Positions 34,512 to 43,592 of a stretch of DNA of 50,312 nt are shown here, in pieces. The notes under the pieces are model-generated. The model worked only from the letters and a program-made list of their open reading frames with translations. It had not been told where the DNA came from and did no database searches. Made by a program: the position numbers and the translations under genes. This DNA is from a bacterium (GTDB taxonomy: Bacteria; Planctomycetota; Planctomycetia; Pirellulales; Pirellulaceae), in the NCBI GenBank assembly GCA_024743355.1, contig JANSWS010000010.1, positions 1 through 50,312 of the forward strand, given 5' to 3'. The number at the start of each line of letters is the position of its first letter. Within the stretch, counting starts at the first letter, position 1.

Positions 34512-35990
34512 ATGTGGCATCCAAGCCCCGGGCTCATTTTCAACCGCTGCTGTCGACTGGCGTTGATTCCGCTGTGTGCCGTTTGGTGTGCCGCGTATAC
34601 GATCGACTGCACACTTCCCCGCGCGTTGGCCGAACCGCAGCAGCCTTCTTTGGCTCAAGATACCAATGCTCCATCGCAACGGAGATCGGTACCACACCGG
34701 CTACAGCAAGTATCGCCGACCTCAGCTCGCTCGGCCGTCGAGGTCTCAATCGGCATCAACCCACAAAACCCGGATAACTTGATTGCCGCCGCAATCATGC
34801 GGGGCTACCCCGATGCCACGGAACCCAATTTTACCTTTCGCTCGACCGATGGCGGGCAGAGCTGGGAAACGCAGGCGACTGCTAATCCGGATGCCAGGAC
34901 ACAGGGGGACGATGTTGTCGTCTTTGCTCAAGACGGAACAGCGATCCACGGCTTTATTTCTTTTAAGGGACTGTGGGAGCAGCAGCCCAAACAGGCTGCC
35001 AGTGGAATTGTGATCAACCGCAGCCCGGATGGCGGTGCGAGTTGGAACGAGGCAGTGGCCGTGATTGACCATTTGAATTCTCGGACGCCCATGGAAGACA
35101 AGCCCTGGTTCGCTTTTGATCGCAATCCGCACTCACCGCACTTCGACAATCTTTACTGCAGCTGGACACGTTTCGATGTTTACAACAGCCCGGATCCTCA
35201 AGACACAACCCAGATTTTGTTTGCACGCAGTTTAGATCAAGGCCGTACTTTTCAGCCCGTGATCCGCATTTCAGATCAGCCTGGTAGCTGTATCGATGGC
35301 GATAATGCGGTGGAGGGCGCGGTACCCTGCGTCGGCGTAGATGGCAGGGTGTATGTTGCTTGGGCCGGGCCTCGCGGTATCGAACTCGACATGTCGACAG
35401 ACGGTGGCCAATCGTTCGGCAAGGATCGGGTGATTTCAGAATTTGTGGGAGGATGGGATCACGAAGTCGAAGGCATTGGCCGCGCGAACGGCATGCCCGT
35501 AACCGCTGTGGATCATAGCAGCGGACCTTTTCGGGGGTCACTCTACATCAATTGGATTGACGAGAAGAACGGGGACAAAGATGTGTTCCTGATCTCTAGC
35601 CGCGACGGTGGGCAGACCTGGAGCGGGCGTACGCGGGTAAACAACGACGCGCTTCGCAACGGACGGGATCAATTCTTCACCTGGATGTCCGTGGATCCCG
35701 CGGATGGCGCCATCAACATCGCCTTCTACGATCGACGCGATACGACGGGTACCTATACCGAACTGACTCTGGCCCGAAGTATCGACGGCGGTCGGAGCTT
35801 CACCAATTACGCGGTGGACCAACTGGAGGCGTTTGCCTGCCGTGAAAACGCATTCTTTGGTGACTATCTGGGGATCGATTCCCAACAGGGACGCGTAGCC
35901 ATAGCCTTCATGCACTTTCTAAAAGACCAGCGGCTGGCCGTGTCGTCCGCCATCTTTGACTTCGTGCCAGGAAAACTGGACGTGCGCTAA
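34512..35990 (+). CDS. exported Asp-box (BNR/sialidase-like) repeat protein
   Basis: 492 residues with a hydrophobic N-terminal segment (about 12-32) that looks like a signal peptide. Six Asp-box motifs S-x-D-x-G-x-(S/T)-(F/W) are spread through the chain: 'STDGGQSW', 'SPDGGASW', 'SLDQGRTF', 'STDGGQSF', 'SRDGGQTW' and 'SIDGGRSF', as in six-bladed propellers of the sialidase/BNR class. The arginine triad and FRIP motif of true sialidases are not evident, so the fold is supported but the enzyme activity is not. It probably acts outside the cytoplasm. It is preceded by a short gene and a sigma-54 promoter match. Confidence 0.85.
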   Translation: MWHPSPGLIFNRCCRLALIPLCAVWCAAYTIDCTLPRALAEPQQPSLAQDTNAPSQRRSVPHRLQQVSPTSARSAVEVSIGINPQNPDNLIAAAIMRGYPDATEPNFTFRSTDGGQSWETQATANPDARTQGDDVVVFAQDGTAIHGFISFKGLWEQQPKQAASGIVINRSPDGGASWNEAVAVIDHLNSRTPMEDKPWFAFDRNPHSPHFDNLYCSWTRFDVYNSPDPQDTTQILFARSLDQGRTFQPVIRISDQPGSCIDGDNAVEGAVPCVGVDGRVYVAWAGPRGIELDMSTDGGQSFGKDRVISEFVGGWDHEVEGIGRANGMPVTAVDHSSGPFRGSLYINWIDEKNGDKDVFLISSRDGGQTWSGRTRVNNDALRNGRDQFFTWMSVDPADGAINIAFYDRRDTTGTYTELTLARSIDGGRSFTNYAVDQLEAFACRENAFFGDYLGIDSQQGRVAIAFMHFLKDQRLAVSSAIFDFVPGKLDVR

Positions 35991-36026
35991 GCCTGCGGCC
36001 CAAGCCGTAGAAACTATCCGAAACGC

Positions 36027-36063
36027 ATCAGCCGGTCGGCGTGATCCGACATTAGCCGTGGTT
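36027..36063. repeat. REP-like repeat, copy 2
   Basis: ATCAGCCG (36027-36034), an internal hairpin GTCGG-cgtgat-CCGAC (36035-36050), then ATTAGCCGTGGTT (36051-36063). Outer parts match the other copies in the window (TTAGCCG[C/T]GGTT and ATCAGCCG). It lies 37 bp after the Asp-box gene, in inverted orientation to the split copy 3. Confidence 0.7.
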
Positions 36064-36230
36064 CTACTGCGTTTGACGGAATCACAGGTTAGTCACCGAA
36101 CGAAAACCCTTTCAACTAGGGGCGAGCCAGTGCTTTCCCGCCCGGCACTATCTGTTGATCACTCTTGTGGGCGATGACGTTGTGTTCGAGCGTGCGGCAT
36201 TCAGGAACAACAACGCCTTCGAAAACCGCG

Positions 36231-36240
36231 GCTAACGCCT
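36231..36240 (+). repeat. 10-bp direct repeat, left (target duplication)
   Basis: GCTAACGCCT directly abuts the left inverted repeat of the 205-bp element. It is identical to the sequence at 36446-36455 that abuts the right end, as expected of a target-site duplication. Confidence 0.7.
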
Positions 36241-36445
<205 letters not shown>

Positions 36446-36455
36446 GCTAACGCCT
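36446..36455 (+). repeat. 10-bp direct repeat, right (target duplication)
   Basis: GCTAACGCCT adjacent to the right inverted repeat of the 205-bp element, identical to 36231-36240. Confidence 0.7.
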
Positions 36456-36526
36456 GGCGGCTGATATGAGTACGGCGGAATCTATCAGCCGGTGACCGAA
36501 TGACGCGCGATTTTGCGGATGCGAAA

Positions 36527-37183
36527 TCAATGCGTGACCAGTTCTTCCTCCAGATGTCGCACGCAATTGAGTCGCCCCAGCGACCATTGCGAGCCGTTCC
36601 AATGGAACTCCGTAATGCCTGTATTTCTTAGCGGAGCAGGGGACGCGTAGCGATCAACGCCCAGAGCTTCCAGCAGCAAGGATTTAAAGTCGGCATGGAT
36701 GATCAGCACATGCATCCCGAGCTGAGTGGCCAGCTGTGCGGACATCCACTTGGCGACAGCGCTGGCCCGAGTTCGCGCCTGCTCCCACGATTCGTAGTCC
36801 TTTCCCCACCAACCCGCATCTGAGATTTCCGGATCGATATGCCAGTGCGGGTGACGCTCCTGCAACTCCCTGCGCCCCATACCGGGTTCGCCTCGTCGCC
36901 CCACCGCCAAGTAGCCGCTGTAGCAGCCACCCTGCTCGAAAATATCGGAGCGAACTCTGACTGGAAGGCCACTGACCTCCGCCAAGGGTCGGGCGGTTTC
37001 CAAGGCCCGCAGAAATGGACTGCAGTACAAATGGGTGATAGGCTCTCGCATGAGCGCCTGGGCGGTGGCCAATGCCTGACGTTCGCCTATTTCGGTCAGG
37101 CCTGGATCGGCCACTCGCAGCTCTTCAGGCTGCGCATTGTTGGCGGATTGCCCGTGACGAATCAGCAATACTCGAGTCTTCAT
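36527..37183 (-). CDS. histidine phosphatase family protein
   Basis: 218 residues. The N-terminus 'VLLIRHGQSANN' carries the phosphohistidine motif RHG (His10) and 'YCSPFLRALETARPLAE' the second conserved arginine. A later 'LIIHADFK' supplies the second histidine, where most members have HGG or HGD. Enzymes of this type act on sugar phosphates, nucleotides or phosphoproteins in the cytoplasm. The frame is open to 37264, but ATG 37183 starts exactly at the family's first strand. It overlaps the stop of the small membrane protein gene as ATGA, indicating coupled translation. Substrate unknown. Confidence 0.9.
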   Translation of the reverse strand: MKTRVLLIRHGQSANNAQPEELRVADPGLTEIGERQALATAQALMREPITHLYCSPFLRALETARPLAEVSGLPVRVRSDIFEQGGCYSGYLAVGRRGEPGMGRRELQERHPHWHIDPEISDAGWWGKDYESWEQARTRASAVAKWMSAQLATQLGMHVLIIHADFKSLLLEALGVDRYASPAPLRNTGITEFHWNGSQWSLGRLNCVRHLEEELVTH

Positions 37184-37497
37184 CGCCTCTCTTTGCCAGT
37201 GATGTTGCCTTGTGGAAGCGGTTCCGAGCGGAAAAGTCTGCGAACCCGATCCAGTAGATTCCATTCGACGATGAGCATAACGAGCGGCACAATAAAGAAG
37301 AACAGCTGTCCCACACGCGAGGCCATTTGCTCGTTGTCGGGCTTGGGAAGCAGAGAATAAATCATCAAACAGAACAGAGCATTCAGGAACAACATTCCCG
37401 CACTCAATCCGACTACATAAACGGCATACAAGCAGCCCGAGGTTATATTGACAAGCGGCGTTTCGCCACTGCTCTTACTAGGGTTGTCCGATCGCAT
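37180..37497 (-). CDS. small membrane protein
   Basis: About 105 residues from ATG 37497 (open frame to 37608). Two hydrophobic helices ('CLYAVYVVGLSAGMLFLNALF' region near 20-47 and 'LFFFIVPLVMLIVEWNLL' near 64-81) are separated by a short polar loop, with a basic C-terminus. No family recognised. Its stop overlaps the start of the histidine phosphatase by four bases, so the two belong to one operon. This suggests a function linked to the phosphatase, for example placing it at the membrane, which is inference only. Confidence 0.75.
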   Translation of the reverse strand: MRSDNPSKSSGETPLVNITSGCLYAVYVVGLSAGMLFLNALFCLMIYSLLPKPDNEQMASRVGQLFFFIVPLVMLIVEWNLLDRVRRLFRSEPLPQGNITGKERR

Positions 37498-37701
37498 AAA
37501 CGCTTTGCTTCCTTCTCCCTGAAACTTTACCCCGGCAGAAATCAGCGGGTATCGCCGGGCTATTATCGAACGCTGTGAAGCATATGGTGCGAACGGGCTC
37601 GCCCGCAATTACAAGCACGGCGCGCCAGCGAGTCAGTTTCAGTCGCCATCGAGTACACTCTCGCTTGCGCTGCGTGCTTATAAATCCTCTCGACCGTTTG
37701 G

Positions 37702-39441
37702 CTACGAAGCAACGGCTGCGGGATCCATGGGCCAAACAATTGCCAGCAGGAGAGTCAGCAAGAATCCGGTAATGCTCAGAATGCACAGCAAGACCGTCCA
37801 ACTGCGGAGAGTTTCTCCTTCAGTCAAAACTCCCATCTTGGCGAAGACCCAGAAACCAGAGTCGTTCATCCAACTGCCCATCAGCGAACCAGATCCAATT
37901 ACGGGTACAAGGTAGGCAGGGTGGAAACCGAGTTTGCCGCTGGCAACCAAAGGCCCGGCAATGCTGGCGACTAGCGAGGAAGCGATGATCATGGCTACCG
38001 TACTGGAGCCTTGTGCGACTTTGATAATCGCCGCCAGCCCAAATGCAACCACGATCACAATTAGTCCGCCGCTTTCGCTGCCCTCAAACAGCGATTTCAC
38101 CACGTCTTGAATCTGCGTCATAGCCAACAAAGCGCCGAAGGCGCCTCCGGCAGAAGTAATCAAGATAATGACACCGCCACTCAGCAGTGCGTCCTCCACG
38201 TGATCGGAAAGCTCCTGAAGGGAATGCCCCTGTACTTTCCAACACAGGTAAATAGAAAACAGGGCCGCCAGAATCATCGCCATGTTCGGACTTCCAACCA
38301 AACCCACCCAGCGGGAAACACTGGCGAGAGCTGCATTATCGGGATTGGCTTTGGCCGCCACATCCAAGATGGTGGCGATGGTAATCAATACCACGGGTAG
38401 CAATACGGGCAGCAGTGACATTCCCAGCGAAGGCAGCTTCTCCAGAACCGCCTCACTCTCTTTACTGCCGCTCATCGGTCGCATCTCAATGGGCATGATG
38501 CGATTCAGCCAGGCAGATGCCAGTAAGCCTACCAGGGCCGATGGGAAGCCAACCACCAAACCAATGATCATCACCGTGCCAATATTGACTCCGAGCTCGT
38601 TGGCGACCAATAGCGGACCGGGCGTTGGTGGTACTAGAGTATGGGTGATGGCACCTCCGGCAGCAATGGCCGCCAGATACAACAGGTAGTTCTTTCCGGT
38701 ACTGCGATAAAGACTTCTTGCCAATGGAACCAGCAGATAAAAGACAGTGTCGAAAAACACCGGTATCGAGAGCACAAAACCGCTGAGCATCATCGCCAAT
38801 GCGGCTCGTTTCTCTCCCAAGGCTTTCAAGCTTGACTGAACAATGCGATCAGCCGCCCCGCTGACCAACATGCACTTACCAATGATTGCCGCCATCGCAA
38901 TCAGCACGCCGATGCCGACCACGGCTCCGCCCAACGATGTGGTTACTCGATTCACGATATTTTGCGGAGACGCATTTCCCAACACGACATGCGGCTCAGG
39001 AGTCTTTTCAAATCCCACCACGTCCAGGGGAATGAGGCAACTGATGGTTAAGGCTCCCAGTATGAGCGCCACGAAGGCGTGCACTTTAAGGCCGATCATG
39101 AGTGCCAATACAACAAAAATCCCCAATCCCATGGCAAGTAACGGACGCACGAAATCGACTTCCGTCGCATTCGCACTTCCCTCCGCTGGGGCGGCTGTCG
39201 CGGCCGGGGAATTCTCATCCACATCCGCGTTCTCGAAAGGCCCGTCAGCGGGTTCCGCCATAGAAACTTCCGCTGCTTGTTGATCCACGTCTTCCACCAC
39301 CGATGCGCTATCGCTGGGCTGCTGGGCAAGGCTTGCGGAAACGCCAAGTGCTCCCGTACACAAGCCAACAAAGAGCAAGAAGCAGCAACACCGCTGAAGG
39401 AGCACGGCGGGAAAGAAAACGTGGGCAGGGGATTTGGTCAT
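37702..39441 (-). CDS. GntP-family permease with exported N-terminal extension
   Basis: 579 residues, longer than the ~440-450 of gluconate permeases. After an N-terminal signal-like hydrophobic segment (about 10-38) there is an acidic Ala/Glu/Asp-rich region (about 40-92), then the permease with about 12-14 helices from residue 97. Recognised by 'HAFVALILGALTISCLIPL', 'AIIGKCMLVSGAADRIVQS', 'GGAITHTLVPPTPGPLLVANELG', and 'GSGSLMGSWMNDSGFWVF' near the end. GntP members import gluconate or related sugar acids with protons. The extension may be an outside-facing tail or be cut off. A 10-bp dyad lies 44 bp upstream of the start. Confidence 0.88.
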   Translation of the reverse strand: MTKSPAHVFFPAVLLQRCCCFLLFVGLCTGALGVSASLAQQPSDSASVVEDVDQQAAEVSMAEPADGPFENADVDENSPAATAAPAEGSANATEVDFVRPLLAMGLGIFVVLALMIGLKVHAFVALILGALTISCLIPLDVVGFEKTPEPHVVLGNASPQNIVNRVTTSLGGAVVGIGVLIAMAAIIGKCMLVSGAADRIVQSSLKALGEKRAALAMMLSGFVLSIPVFFDTVFYLLVPLARSLYRSTGKNYLLYLAAIAAGGAITHTLVPPTPGPLLVANELGVNIGTVMIIGLVVGFPSALVGLLASAWLNRIMPIEMRPMSGSKESEAVLEKLPSLGMSLLPVLLPVVLITIATILDVAAKANPDNAALASVSRWVGLVGSPNMAMILAALFSIYLCWKVQGHSLQELSDHVEDALLSGGVIILITSAGGAFGALLAMTQIQDVVKSLFEGSESGGLIVIVVAFGLAAIIKVAQGSSTVAMIIASSLVASIAGPLVASGKLGFHPAYLVPVIGSGSLMGSWMNDSGFWVFAKMGVLTEGETLRSWTVLLCILSITGFLLTLLLAIVWPMDPAAVAS

Positions 39442-39800
39442 GAGACACCTTCAGCCTGAGGCAGGGTCTGAGAGAATCAGGAAAGTGAAGAATATAGTCC
39501 AAATCCTGGCGGTATTCTTCACCCCTAAGTCGAAACGCGGTGGTGGCCGACGCGCCCACACAGCTTGCCGGATGCGGTCGCTCTCCCCCAAGCGACATGA
39601 AAACGGCGATGCAAAGCTCCCAATTCTTGACGGAGAAAGACCCGCCTTTGCCCGCGGACCGACACAGGAAGCTGCAAAGATTTCAGCCGCCTGAGGACGG
39701 CAAGTACGCACTAGGCAAGCCGGCAGCGATGGGTAGGATGGATCGGGATGCCTCTTAGATATCCAAGACCTCGTTAACCATTGAATTCCAAGCAGCCACT
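39442..39800. other. divergent intergenic region between gntP-type gene and fumC
   Basis: 359 bp. It holds the hairpin/dyad at 39485-39522 and otherwise nothing I can identify. Confidence 0.4.
39485..39522. promoter_or_regulatory. perfect 10-bp inverted repeat upstream of the GntP-type gene
   Basis: GTGAAGAATA (39485-39494) and TATTCTTCAC (39513-39522) are perfect complements separated by 18 bases, 44 bp from the permease start on the minus strand. This could be a two-half-site operator or a leader hairpin. Without a T-run it is not a classical terminator. Confidence 0.5.
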
Positions 39801-41225
39801 ATGTCTGAATATCGAATTGAACAAGACTCCATGGGGGAAGTCAAAGTCCCCAAAGATGCCTACTACAGTGCCCAGACTCAGCGGGCGGTAGAGAACTTTC
39901 CGATTTCCGGTTGGCGGCTGCCGCCAGCCCTGATCCGCGCCATGGGCTGGGTCAAGTACGCCTGCGCGATTGCCAATCGTGACTTGGGCAAGTTGACGGG
40001 CAGCGGCAAGAATCCATTAACCGATGAGCAAGTTCAGGCCCTGCTGCAAGCGGCTAAGGAAGTGGCCGATGGCGGTTTAGCAGATCAATTCCCAATCGAC
40101 GTATTCCAGACTGGCTCCGGTACCTCGAGCAACATGAATGTCAACGAGGTGATCTCCAATCGAGCCATTGAGATCACTAAGGGTAAGCGCTTCGAAAAAG
40201 AGAAACCGATACACCCCAATGATCATGTCAACATGGGGCAGAGTACGAATGACACCTTTCCGACCGCTATTCACGTTGCCGTGGCACAGCAGATCGATGG
40301 CAACTTGATTCCCGCCTTGAAAGCACTGCATGAGCAACTTGCCGCCAAGGCTGCAGCCTGGGACTCGATTATCAAGATCGGTCGAACACACCTGATGGAT
40401 GCCACACCGCTCAGACTGGGCCAGGAGTTTGGTGGCTTCGCTCGTCAGATTGAGCTATCGATCGGAAGAGCCCACAGTGCCCTCAAGTCTGTCTTGGAAC
40501 TACCTGTCGGAGGCACTGCAGTTGGGAGCGGCATCAACACGCACCCGGAGTTTGGCGGACGGGTAGCAGCCGCCTTGGCGGAAGCCACCAAGATTCCTTT
40601 TGTGGAAGCCGAGGATCACTTCGAAGCCAACGCCCAACGCGACGGATTGGTTTCCTGTCATGGACAGCTCAAGACAATCGCAACCACTCTGATCAATCTG
40701 GCAAACAACATTCGCTGGTTGGGATCTGGCCCGCGCTGCGGATTCTACGAGGTCATATTGCCCGAGCGCGCGCCGGGCAGCTCCATCATGCCGGGCAAGG
40801 TCAATCCGGTCATGTGTGAAAGCATGATGCAGTTGGCGGCCCGTGTCATCGGAAACGATCAAACCATGACCACCTGCGGAGCGGCCGGCGGAAACTTCCA
40901 ACTCAACATCATGATGCCCGTGATGGGACATACGGCGCTGGAAAGTATCGAACTGATGTCAAACGGAGTGCGTGCGTTTATTGAATTTTGCATCGCCGGA
41001 TTGGAACCAAATAAGGAAGCTTGCGAAGCGGCAGTGGAACAAAGCTTGTCCATGTCGACCAGCTTGAATCCGCTCATCGGTTACGAGATGGCTGCCAAGA
41101 TTACCAAGCAGGCGTTTGCCGAGAAGAAAACCATCCGCGAAGTTTGCATCGAGCAGGAAGTATTGCCGATAGATCAGCTGAATGAGGCCCTCGATCCTTT
41201 CCGCATGACCGAACCCCACGAGTAG
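39801..41225 (+). CDS. fumC: class II fumarate hydratase
   Basis: 474 residues, close to the family's ~465. It interconverts fumarate and malate in the citric acid cycle. Seen: 'YRIEQDSMGEVKVP' at the start, 'QTGSGTSSNMNVNEVISNRA', 'HPNDHVNMGQSTNDTFPT', 'GRTHLMDATP', and the fumarase/aspartase signature 'GSSIMPGKVNP' near residues 326-336. The class II active-site residues sit in these segments, and no iron-sulfur cysteines are needed. Aspartate ammonia-lyase is the main alternative, but the N-terminal and C-terminal segments match fumarase. The gene for 6-phosphogluconolactonase follows after 54 bp and is likely co-transcribed. Confidence 0.95.
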   Translation: MSEYRIEQDSMGEVKVPKDAYYSAQTQRAVENFPISGWRLPPALIRAMGWVKYACAIANRDLGKLTGSGKNPLTDEQVQALLQAAKEVADGGLADQFPIDVFQTGSGTSSNMNVNEVISNRAIEITKGKRFEKEKPIHPNDHVNMGQSTNDTFPTAIHVAVAQQIDGNLIPALKALHEQLAAKAAAWDSIIKIGRTHLMDATPLRLGQEFGGFARQIELSIGRAHSALKSVLELPVGGTAVGSGINTHPEFGGRVAAALAEATKIPFVEAEDHFEANAQRDGLVSCHGQLKTIATTLINLANNIRWLGSGPRCGFYEVILPERAPGSSIMPGKVNPVMCESMMQLAARVIGNDQTMTTCGAAGGNFQLNIMMPVMGHTALESIELMSNGVRAFIEFCIAGLEPNKEACEAAVEQSLSMSTSLNPLIGYEMAAKITKQAFAEKKTIREVCIEQEVLPIDQLNEALDPFRMTEPHE

Positions 41226-41279
41226 TCTTGGGTTTGGCCGCCGAAGCATGGGGGCGCGTTCGTAAGTACGGGGGGAAAT

Positions 41280-42059
41280 GTGCGGAAATTCGTTCACATT
41301 TGTGATTCGGCCCAGTCGCTGGCCGAACATGCCAGAGACTGGCTCGTTGCGAAAATCCAAGAACATCAGTCGACTTCGGTTAGCCCTTACTCGGTTGCCT
41401 TGTCAGGCGGTTCCACTCCCAAGTTGCTGTACCGCTTGTTGGGTGAGTTGCCCGAGGGTGATATTGACTGGAAGCGCGTCATCCTGGTTTGGGGAGATGA
41501 ACGGAATGTCAGCTGGGATCATGCCGATAGCAATTACCGCATGGTTCGTGAAAGCCTATTGGATCACATCGAAATTCCCGCGGAAAACGTGCTCAAGGCT
41601 CCCGATGCTGGCGGCGAGCCGCAGCGTGCCGCAGAACTCTACGAGCAAATATTGCGAGACCGCCTGCCGACAACTCCGGAGGGTTTACCTGCCCTGAATG
41701 CGGTCTTACTGGGCATCGGAGATGACGTTCATACTGCCTCCCTGTTCCCATTTACCAAGGCACTGAACGAGACGTCGCGACTGGTTTGTGAAAACTGGGT
41801 CGAAAAACTGGATACCTGGCGCATTACGATGACGGCTATTTGGCTTAATTCGGCGGACGATATTGCCTTTCTCATCAGCGGAAGTGGCAAAAAGCAGGCC
41901 CTCAAGACGCTGTGGAGCGATCGCCAAGATCTCAACGCTTATCCAGCCCAAGCTATCCAGCCCACATCAGGGCGATTGTGGTATTTGGTCGACCGGGACG
42001 CAGTAGGAGATATCCCATTGCCCCAGGACGCCACTGCCAGGCATATCGGCGTTAATTAA
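41280..42059 (+). CDS. pgl: 6-phosphogluconolactonase
   Basis: 259 residues of the NagB/RpiA-like fold that hydrolyses 6-phosphogluconolactone in the oxidative pentose phosphate pathway. Seen: 'VALSGGSTPKLLYRLL' (39-54), 'VILVWGDERNV', 'SNYRMVRESLL', and the signature 'LLGIGDDVHTASLFP' (143-157). In most members this reads GxGxDGHTASLFP; here Val150 (codon GTT) takes the place of the glycine before the histidine. This may be tolerated or lower activity. The GTG start is preceded by GGGGGAAA. An ATG two bases earlier is in another frame. It follows fumC closely. Confidence 0.93.
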   Translation: MRKFVHICDSAQSLAEHARDWLVAKIQEHQSTSVSPYSVALSGGSTPKLLYRLLGELPEGDIDWKRVILVWGDERNVSWDHADSNYRMVRESLLDHIEIPAENVLKAPDAGGEPQRAAELYEQILRDRLPTTPEGLPALNAVLLGIGDDVHTASLFPFTKALNETSRLVCENWVEKLDTWRITMTAIWLNSADDIAFLISGSGKKQALKTLWSDRQDLNAYPAQAIQPTSGRLWYLVDRDAVGDIPLPQDATARHIGVN

Positions 42060-42091
42060 ACTGCGGCCCGGAAGCTTAAGCGACCAGCAAT

Positions 42092-42121
42092 ACTTGATAA
42101 CGGCAAAACTTGGTAACGGCA
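42092..42121 (+). repeat. tandem direct repeat upstream of the DUF1501 gene
   Basis: ACTTGATAACGGCA (42092-42105) and ACTTGGTAACGGCA (42108-42121) differ at one base and have a period of 16. They sit about 52-81 bp before the DUF1501 start and could bind a regulator. Confidence 0.5.
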
Positions 42122-42172
42122 GTCGATTCAGGATAAGATGAAGGCTCCACGAATCCCTATCGGAAGGCTATC

Positions 42173-43549
42173 ATGCTCGACATAATCGGCCAAGGAAAAG
42201 CACACACCTGCAACGGCGCTACCCGTCGCGACTTCTTGCAGATCGGAACACTGGGAGCGGTAGGGCTCTCGCTGCCGCAATGGGTTCAAGCCCGTGAAGC
42301 TGGGCGGATAGATCCTGCAAAGGACAACAAGTCCTGCATTCTGATTTTTAACTTGGGCGCACCCAGTCAATTGGATACCTTTGACATGAAGCCGGATGCC
42401 CCGGCGGAGATTCGCGGCCCCTTCCAGCCGATCTCCACCAATGTGGACGGCATTCAACTATCCGAGATCTTGCCCAAGCACGCGCAGATTGCTGACAAGA
42501 TCGGCTTCGTCCGTTCCTGCTTCCACCGAGGCGCCGCGGTTCACGATTCCGGCTGGCAGATCATGCAAACGGGACGACTATTCACCGGTGGTGTTGACAC
42601 GCCCCATGTTGGCTCCGCCGTTTGGTATTTGCGCGGCGCTCGCAGCGATCTGCCTCCGCACGTGGTACTTCCGGAAACGATGGGTCGCGGCGGCGGTAAT
42701 CTGCCCAATGGTCAGGCCGGTGGATTTTTGGGCAAGGCTTATGATCCCTTTGCCTTGATGGCCGATCCTTCACAGGACAATTTCGAAGTTCCCGATCTGC
42801 TGCCTCCGGAGACAATTCCGCCCGCTCGGCTGGATCGTCGGCGACGCCTGCGTGAGGCTGTGGAAACTTCGATGACCCAGTTCGAAGCCAGCGAAAGTGC
42901 CAAAATCATGAACGAGCACTTTGACACCGCTTATCGCTTGATGACCAGCCCGCAGGCCCGAGGCGCCTTCGACTTGACCAAGGAGCCACGCCAAGTGCGT
43001 GAACGTTACGGGATGAATCGCTTCGGCCAGTGTTTGCTGCTGGCTCGTCGGCTCATTGAAGCCGGCGTCCGCTTTGTAACCGTCAACACATTCTTGACTG
43101 TGTTTGATGAAATCACCTGGGACATCCACGGCAGTAAACCGTTTACATCCATTGAAGGCATGAAGAACATCGTTGCTCCCATGTACGACCAAGCCTACTC
43201 CGCGCTGATCACCGATTTGGCGGACCGAGGACTATTGGACGATACGTTGGTCGCGAATCTAGCGGAGTTCGGACGAACACCCAAAGTCAATCCGGCCGGG
43301 GGCCGTGATCATTGGCCCCAGTGCTTCACCGTTTATTTCGCAGGCGGGGGAGTCAAAGGCGGCCAAGTGGTCGGTGCCAGCGATCCCATCGGCGCCGTTC
43401 CTGATGACCGCCCAACCGAACCTCCGGAAGTCGTAGCCACCATTTTTCATGCCTTGGGATTCAAGCTGGATGATCATATCCCCGGGCCTGGCGGACGCCC
43501 GTTTCCCTTGGTCGATTCCGGCTTCCGAGAAATCCACGAACTGTTTTGA
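42173..43549 (+). CDS. DUF1501-family exported protein
   Basis: 458 residues of the DUF1501 family, which lies in the alkaline-phosphatase/sulfatase clan and is expanded in planctomycetes. Residues 18-40 read 'RRDFLQIGTLGAVGLSLPQ', a twin-arginine signal, so the protein is probably folded before export. Conserved segments: 'CILIFNLGAPSQLDTFDMKP', 'FVRSCFHRGAAVHDSGWQIM', 'TVNTFLTVFDEITWDIHG', 'NLAEFGRTPKVN' and 'GRDHWP'. A cytochrome-type DUF1549/DUF1553 partner usually lies upstream, but here none does. The gene is alone and converges on the giant PVC-cytochrome gene. Enzyme activity not established. Confidence 0.93.
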   Translation: MLDIIGQGKAHTCNGATRRDFLQIGTLGAVGLSLPQWVQAREAGRIDPAKDNKSCILIFNLGAPSQLDTFDMKPDAPAEIRGPFQPISTNVDGIQLSEILPKHAQIADKIGFVRSCFHRGAAVHDSGWQIMQTGRLFTGGVDTPHVGSAVWYLRGARSDLPPHVVLPETMGRGGGNLPNGQAGGFLGKAYDPFALMADPSQDNFEVPDLLPPETIPPARLDRRRRLREAVETSMTQFEASESAKIMNEHFDTAYRLMTSPQARGAFDLTKEPRQVRERYGMNRFGQCLLLARRLIEAGVRFVTVNTFLTVFDEITWDIHGSKPFTSIEGMKNIVAPMYDQAYSALITDLADRGLLDDTLVANLAEFGRTPKVNPAGGRDHWPQCFTVYFAGGGVKGGQVVGASDPIGAVPDDRPTEPPEVVATIFHALGFKLDDHIPGPGGRPFPLVDSGFREIHELF

Positions 43550-43592
43550 GCGAAGCGGCAGCCGTGCCAACCTTCACTCCAAACACAAACCC

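Noticed and set aside
37613-37679. Inverted repeat AAGCACG/CGTGCTT after the GntP-type gene as a terminator
   Set aside because: The loop is over 50 bases and no T-run follows, so it is not a convincing terminator.
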